From: Opitutia bacterium UBA7876
GTDB lineage: Bacteria > Verrucomicrobiota > Verrucomicrobiia > Opitutales > Seribacteraceae
Assembly: GCA_002500665.1 (NCBI GenBank)
Contig: DLRY01000025.1
Coordinates: 117,307 to 181,306, forward strand
Length of the DNA: 64,000 nt
Reading direction: 5' to 3'
Shown: positions 60,771-64,000 of the stretch, piece by piece
Position numbering within the stretch: the first letter of the stretch is position 1
Layout: each line of letters starts with the position of its first letter
Notes under the pieces: generated by a model
Database searches by the model: none
The model's input: only the letters and a program-made list of their open reading frames with translations
Told to the model about the DNA's origin: nothing
Made by a program: the position numbers and the translations under genes

Positions 60771-61841
60771 CTAGAAGGAGTGATTAATCGCAAGGGACAA
60801 ACCACTCGTGAAATCGCGGAATTCAACCACGTCCCCACGATTGCCATCCTTGGCCGTGTAATTTGCCATACCGGTCAAATTGATCGTTTCCGTAATAGGA
60901 TAGGAACCACTCAGTCCGAGGACGTAAGTCACATCTGCCCTCCCGACGTTCCCACCCTTCTTGTAGTACATTTTGGAAATCGAGAAGGAGGGGATGAGGG
61001 TAAGCTTATCTGTGACGGGCTTGATGTAGGACAGGTTTAAATTGTAGGAAGCCCCAGTCTGAAGATCGGCAACGGTATCAGTGAGGCCCGCATCAAGAAG
61101 AGCTTCAGTCGTTGTCTTTAGGGTTTCCGAAAGGGTATCACCATTTGAAATGGCATAACTCAAACCTCCGGTAACCGTAAGAATATCACCATTTTCAAGG
61201 GGAAGGGTCTTGGTCAACGAGATACTGGGGGTATTGGAATACATTACCACGTCTCCTCTCATCTGAAGGTTGGGGTAACCCTGATCGTTCCTGAAACTGA
61301 TCGCGCGAACGTAGGTATTTCCAACCGAGAGAGAATAATCGTTGGGCAGAACAAATGGTATCGTAAGACCGGCTATCTGAATATCCATATCCAATCCCCT
61401 AAGATCGGTCCCATAGTCTTTGACCGGATCATTGTAGGTCCTCATGTGCATAAGCATCATGGAGGGTGCGCTCAATATGTCTTCGCCTATGCCGTACTCA
61501 CCCAAGCCCATCATCATCATCAGGCTAAGATCAAGGATCGTGCCATCCTCGGACTGATCAGCCGTGTTGGCCTTAGTTGGATTGGACGTATACTTGAACG
61601 AGGAACTTAGGCTCAAGGAGGGGGTAAGCTCGCTACTCTTAACGTCTACCAGTCGTTGGGTTCCCATGGCATCGTCCCCAGACTTAGCCTTTTCCAAGGC
61701 ATCCGCAAAGAAGTCGGAAGGAAGCCCAGCTTGCCCTGCTCCGGGAGCAGGTTCTGCCTTTGAGCCATTCCCATCTTGCCCAAAAAGCGACGAGGATAAA
61801 CTAAGCGTCAAGCTTACTACGAGCATCAGTATTTGTTTCAT
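60771..61841 (-). CDS. outer-membrane beta-barrel protein
   Basis: 356 residues with a signal peptide (MKQILMLVVSLTLSLSSSLFGQ) and a Gly/Ala-rich stretch to about residue 45. The remainder is a run of amphipathic beta strands (LTPSLSLSSSFKYTS, LTVTGGLSYAISNG, NLNLSYIKPVTDKL), and the protein ends in NHSF with a terminal Phe, typical of outer-membrane barrels. No TonB plug or known porin signature is visible. Its position between the FecR-like gene and a huge proline-rich beta-helical protein suggests a role in surface export or anchoring; this is inference. Confidence 0.7.
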   Translation of the reverse strand: MKQILMLVVSLTLSLSSSLFGQDGNGSKAEPAPGAGQAGLPSDFFADALEKAKSGDDAMGTQRLVDVKSSELTPSLSLSSSFKYTSNPTKANTADQSEDGTILDLSLMMMMGLGEYGIGEDILSAPSMMLMHMRTYNDPVKDYGTDLRGLDMDIQIAGLTIPFVLPNDYSLSVGNTYVRAISFRNDQGYPNLQMRGDVVMYSNTPSISLTKTLPLENGDILTVTGGLSYAISNGDTLSETLKTTTEALLDAGLTDTVADLQTGASYNLNLSYIKPVTDKLTLIPSFSISKMYYKKGGNVGRADVTYVLGLSGSYPITETINLTGMANYTAKDGNRGDVVEFRDFTSGLSLAINHSF

Positions 61842-61941
61842 ATCAAGTATATTTTTAATTCGCCTCTTTCTTTAGAAGGAATAATTGCACGCACCTAGGA
61901 CCCCCTCGGAATTCGCCTTGGGCATGCCGTGTGATTACAGT

Positions 61942-64000
61942 TTATTTGCTTGTACCAATCGTTATGTTACCGCCGTGAGCGTCAAAGGCAGCCCGATCCA
62001 TGATCAGATGGTTGCCGGACTTCACCTGTTGAATAAAGTTCACTCGGCCATACATGATGGTATTGAAGTTCGGGTACTTGCCGTCAATCCCACCGTAAAG
62101 ACTCTTCAAGCTTACCGAGGAGGCTGAAGGGAAAGTGACGTTGCTCAGGTTTATGGTCATGGCCTCCATTGCAACCTGCTTGACGGATTCGGAGAAGCGC
62201 AGGTTGTTAACTTGCAGCTCATTTGCGGCGAGGAGATGAACGAAGTCGGCACCCTTGCCCGTAGTCTGCATTTCGACGTTGTCGATAACGACACTGTCAA
62301 GCGAGCGGAGGGATATTTCACCAGCGCTCAGGCTCACATTCTTGACGTCGAGCTGATTGAAAGAACCGATTCCCAGCTCATCCCCACCAAAGAAAACGGA
62401 ACTGGCTCCGGACAAGTCCAAGGTTCCCGCCGACATAAGAATCAAGTCAGAAGCCGTTGATGATGGGCTGAATACTACGTTTCCAGTCAAGGTAAGCTTG
62501 TCCGTTGATGCAACGAGGAAGTCAATTGCTCCGGCTGATGCCAAAGGATAATTGCCCGAGCCAATGGAGATTTGCCTCCCACCCAGGATGAGTTCGTCAA
62601 GATCGGCACCGCCCGAATCTTGCCCATCGGAAGGGGAATGGCTCTTGTCCAAGTCACTAAGGGCCGTGTAGGCATCGTTCGCTTCCGTAAAGAAGACACT
62701 GGCAAGAACTTGCTGCGAAGCTACGAATAGGGATGGATCCAAGGTCCCGTTCATGAAGGAATAGTTATCCAACAGACCAAGCATACCAGCCTCTCCTTGA
62801 AGAGAAAGCTGGGCAACTTGGCTCGGAGGGCTACCCGGAGGAGTTGCCTGTGGTCCTTTTTGGATATCAGCGAGCACCGTGGTCAATTCGGAAGAGCTCA
62901 AGTTGAGCTTATTGAGTTCCACGAACAACTGGGAGGGCAGTTGCGGATTAGCCTTAAGCACAGGCATGACAGACTTAAAGAAGTTCGGATCACTGACCAG
63001 TAGATTGGCAAATCCGTCGTCAAGCTGACTCCCCATTACCTCGTTGGCAGGGTCAAGGAAGACTTCAAGGACACCCGGTTTGAAGATGTCCGTCGCCTTG
63101 GCGGTGTCAACCATTCTGGCAAGATCCAGAATCTGCTGAGCGTTCTCCTTGTTCGCGTCGATGATGGTTCCATACTCAGGGAACTGGGCCTTGAGATCGA
63201 CCAATAGCAAGGCCTTTGGATCAGTGAAGTCGACATTGGCAATCTCATCGGCCTTCTCGGCGTTCTTAATGAGGTTCTTCTGGAAACTGGTGTCCATTGC
63301 GGAACCAGTAGCGGTAGCCTTGGCAAAGGTCTCGGCGACCTTGTCTATGTTCTGAACGAAACCAGTAACGTCTGCCGCACTGAACTCTCCACTTTCAAGG
63401 CCTTTTTGCGTCTCGGACATGAGTTTGTCCGCAGCAAGAAGCTCTTCCATGGAACCACCTATTGAAATATTCGTCATCTTTTCAATTTCGGCTTGATCGA
63501 TTCCGGCTGCCTTCATGTCTTTTCTCATCTTGGAGACCGAACCCTCTTCGAGGTCGAATATACCAAGGAAGCCTTCCATTGCGGCATCACCACCAAGGGC
63601 ATCCGCACTGACGGTACCTTTCTCCACGAACGCACTTGCAAGAGCAGCATCTTCGGGTCGATCAACCTTGATCCCCTTCTGAGTGGCCTTGATCACCGGA
63701 TTTGACTCCATCAATGCAGTCTGGTCAACCGGAGGAGCCTCAACTGGCGGTGGCGGGGGCGGTGGGGGAGCCTCCGGTGCTGGGCCAGGCGGAGGAGCGA
63801 CCGGTTCGGCAGCGGGAGGTGCGCCAGGATCCGCTGGAGGTGCAGTGGGCTCACCCGGTGCAGGGGGTGCAGGCTCGGTGGGTTCACTTGGGGGAGGAGG
63901 CCCAGGCTCGGTCGGCTCGGTGGGAGCAGGATCGGTCGGTTCAGTGGGAGCAGGATCGGTCGGTTCAGTGGGAGCAGGCTCGGTCGGCTCGGTCGGCTCG
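61942..64000 (-). CDS. large proline-rich / beta-helix surface protein, 5' end beyond the right edge
   Basis: The frame is open from the stop at 61942 to the right edge (about 686 residues seen). From the edge inward come roughly 95 residues of Pro/Glu/Thr/Ala repeats (PTEP and APTEPTDP types), then helical segments (MRKDMKAAGIDQAEIEKMT, LVDLKAQFPEYGTII). From about 400 residues before the end, repetitive beta-helix-like strands appear (IDFLVASTDKLTLTG, LDLSGASSVFFGG, VSLSAGEISLRS). That layout resembles filamentous-haemagglutinin or adhesin passenger domains. A secreted adhesin or fibre is likely, but the signal peptide is outside the window. Confidence 0.65.
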   Translation of the reverse strand, partial: EPTEPTEPAPTEPTDPAPTEPTDPAPTEPTEPGPPPPSEPTEPAPPAPGEPTAPPADPGAPPAAEPVAPPPGPAPEAPPPPPPPPVEAPPVDQTALMESNPVIKATQKGIKVDRPEDAALASAFVEKGTVSADALGGDAAMEGFLGIFDLEEGSVSKMRKDMKAAGIDQAEIEKMTNISIGGSMEELLAADKLMSETQKGLESGEFSAADVTGFVQNIDKVAETFAKATATGSAMDTSFQKNLIKNAEKADEIANVDFTDPKALLLVDLKAQFPEYGTIIDANKENAQQILDLARMVDTAKATDIFKPGVLEVFLDPANEVMGSQLDDGFANLLVSDPNFFKSVMPVLKANPQLPSQLFVELNKLNLSSSELTTVLADIQKGPQATPPGSPPSQVAQLSLQGEAGMLGLLDNYSFMNGTLDPSLFVASQQVLASVFFTEANDAYTALSDLDKSHSPSDGQDSGGADLDELILGGRQISIGSGNYPLASAGAIDFLVASTDKLTLTGNVVFSPSSTASDLILMSAGTLDLSGASSVFFGGDELGIGSFNQLDVKNVSLSAGEISLRSLDSVVIDNVEMQTTGKGADFVHLLAANELQVNNLRFSESVKQVAMEAMTINLSNVTFPSASSVSLKSLYGGIDGKYPNFNTIMYGRVNFIQQVKSGNHLIMDRAAFDAHGGNITIGTSK
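63906..64000 (-). repeat. 24 bp tandem repeat coding Pro/Glu/Thr-rich units
   Basis: The plus strand repeats tcggtcggttcagtgggagcagga-like units of 24 bp, at least three times with one- to two-base changes. They code EPTDPAPT-type octapeptides. The array runs off the right edge. Confidence 0.75.

Overview
The window (about 57% G+C by eye) looks like the chromosome of a Gram-negative PVC-group bacterium, most likely Verrucomicrobiota and perhaps Opitutae. Supporting signs are LamG/Ig surface proteins with the typical verrucomicrobial N-terminus, a DUF1080 metallopeptidase, an SHD1-domain protein, a PQQ-type beta-propeller, outer-membrane barrels, and multi-PDZ HtrA-like proteases mixed with ordinary bacterial housekeeping genes. 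This assignment comes from gene content only; no 16S gene is present.

Region by region. 1-3075 (minus): a class III nucleotide cyclase with TPR and SLOG-like N-terminal parts, followed in the same frame by a TIR-FGE gene cut by the left edge. This is a plausible nucleotide-signalling or defence pair. 3144-6995: rpsU and dnaE. 7084-13164: a PrsW-like protease, a metallopeptidase-DUF1080 protein, a LamG gene broken by two in-frame stops, and an AI-2E-family transporter. 13281-17385 (plus): a four-PDZ HtrA-like protease, a degenerate protease partner and a MORN-repeat lipoprotein.

17382-36610 (minus): a roughly 19 kb run of ten genes, the most unusual part of the window. It encodes, in transcription order, an FHA-like/zinc-ribbon double-GTPase-type protein, a GAP1-type membrane protein, an 1155-residue coiled-coil membrane protein, a GYF/GYF/RDD membrane protein, a MotA/TolQ/ExbB channel subunit, two different MotB/ExbD-like subunits without an OmpA domain, a small membrane protein, a VWA/thrombospondin-3/TRASH-like anchored protein, a squalene-cyclase-like repeat protein, and a secreted protein with nine NPFD repeats. 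The tight spacing suggests one machine: a GTP-dependent regulator coupled to an ion-driven membrane motor and envelope-exposed modules. The GTPase and GAP1 families have been linked to bacterial conflict systems. The combination with a two-B-subunit stator and a VWA protein is the best candidate for an undescribed system.

36728-39170: two genes of an oxidative pentose route ending at 2-oxoglutarate. 39223-39298: tRNA-Ala(CGC). 39348-43282: a short SPFH protein, a secreted coiled-coil protein, a BamB-like propeller and an SHD1-CAP protein, the last two co-oriented with uvrC. 43288-47259: uvrC diverging from cinA-holA. 47349-49541: a BamE-like small protein, a porin with clear promoter, palindrome and terminator, and an HspQ-like protein. 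49551-55931: panE, nadB, panC and proS, with eno divergent. 55995-57203: an Rsm22-like methyltransferase. 57200-59720: LpoB-YcfL-COG3014 lipoproteins. 59742-64000: a FecR-like protein, an outer-membrane barrel and a very large proline-rich/beta-helical protein cut by the right edge.

No intergenic gap exceeds about 210 bp, and no insertion sequence, CRISPR array or integrase was seen.
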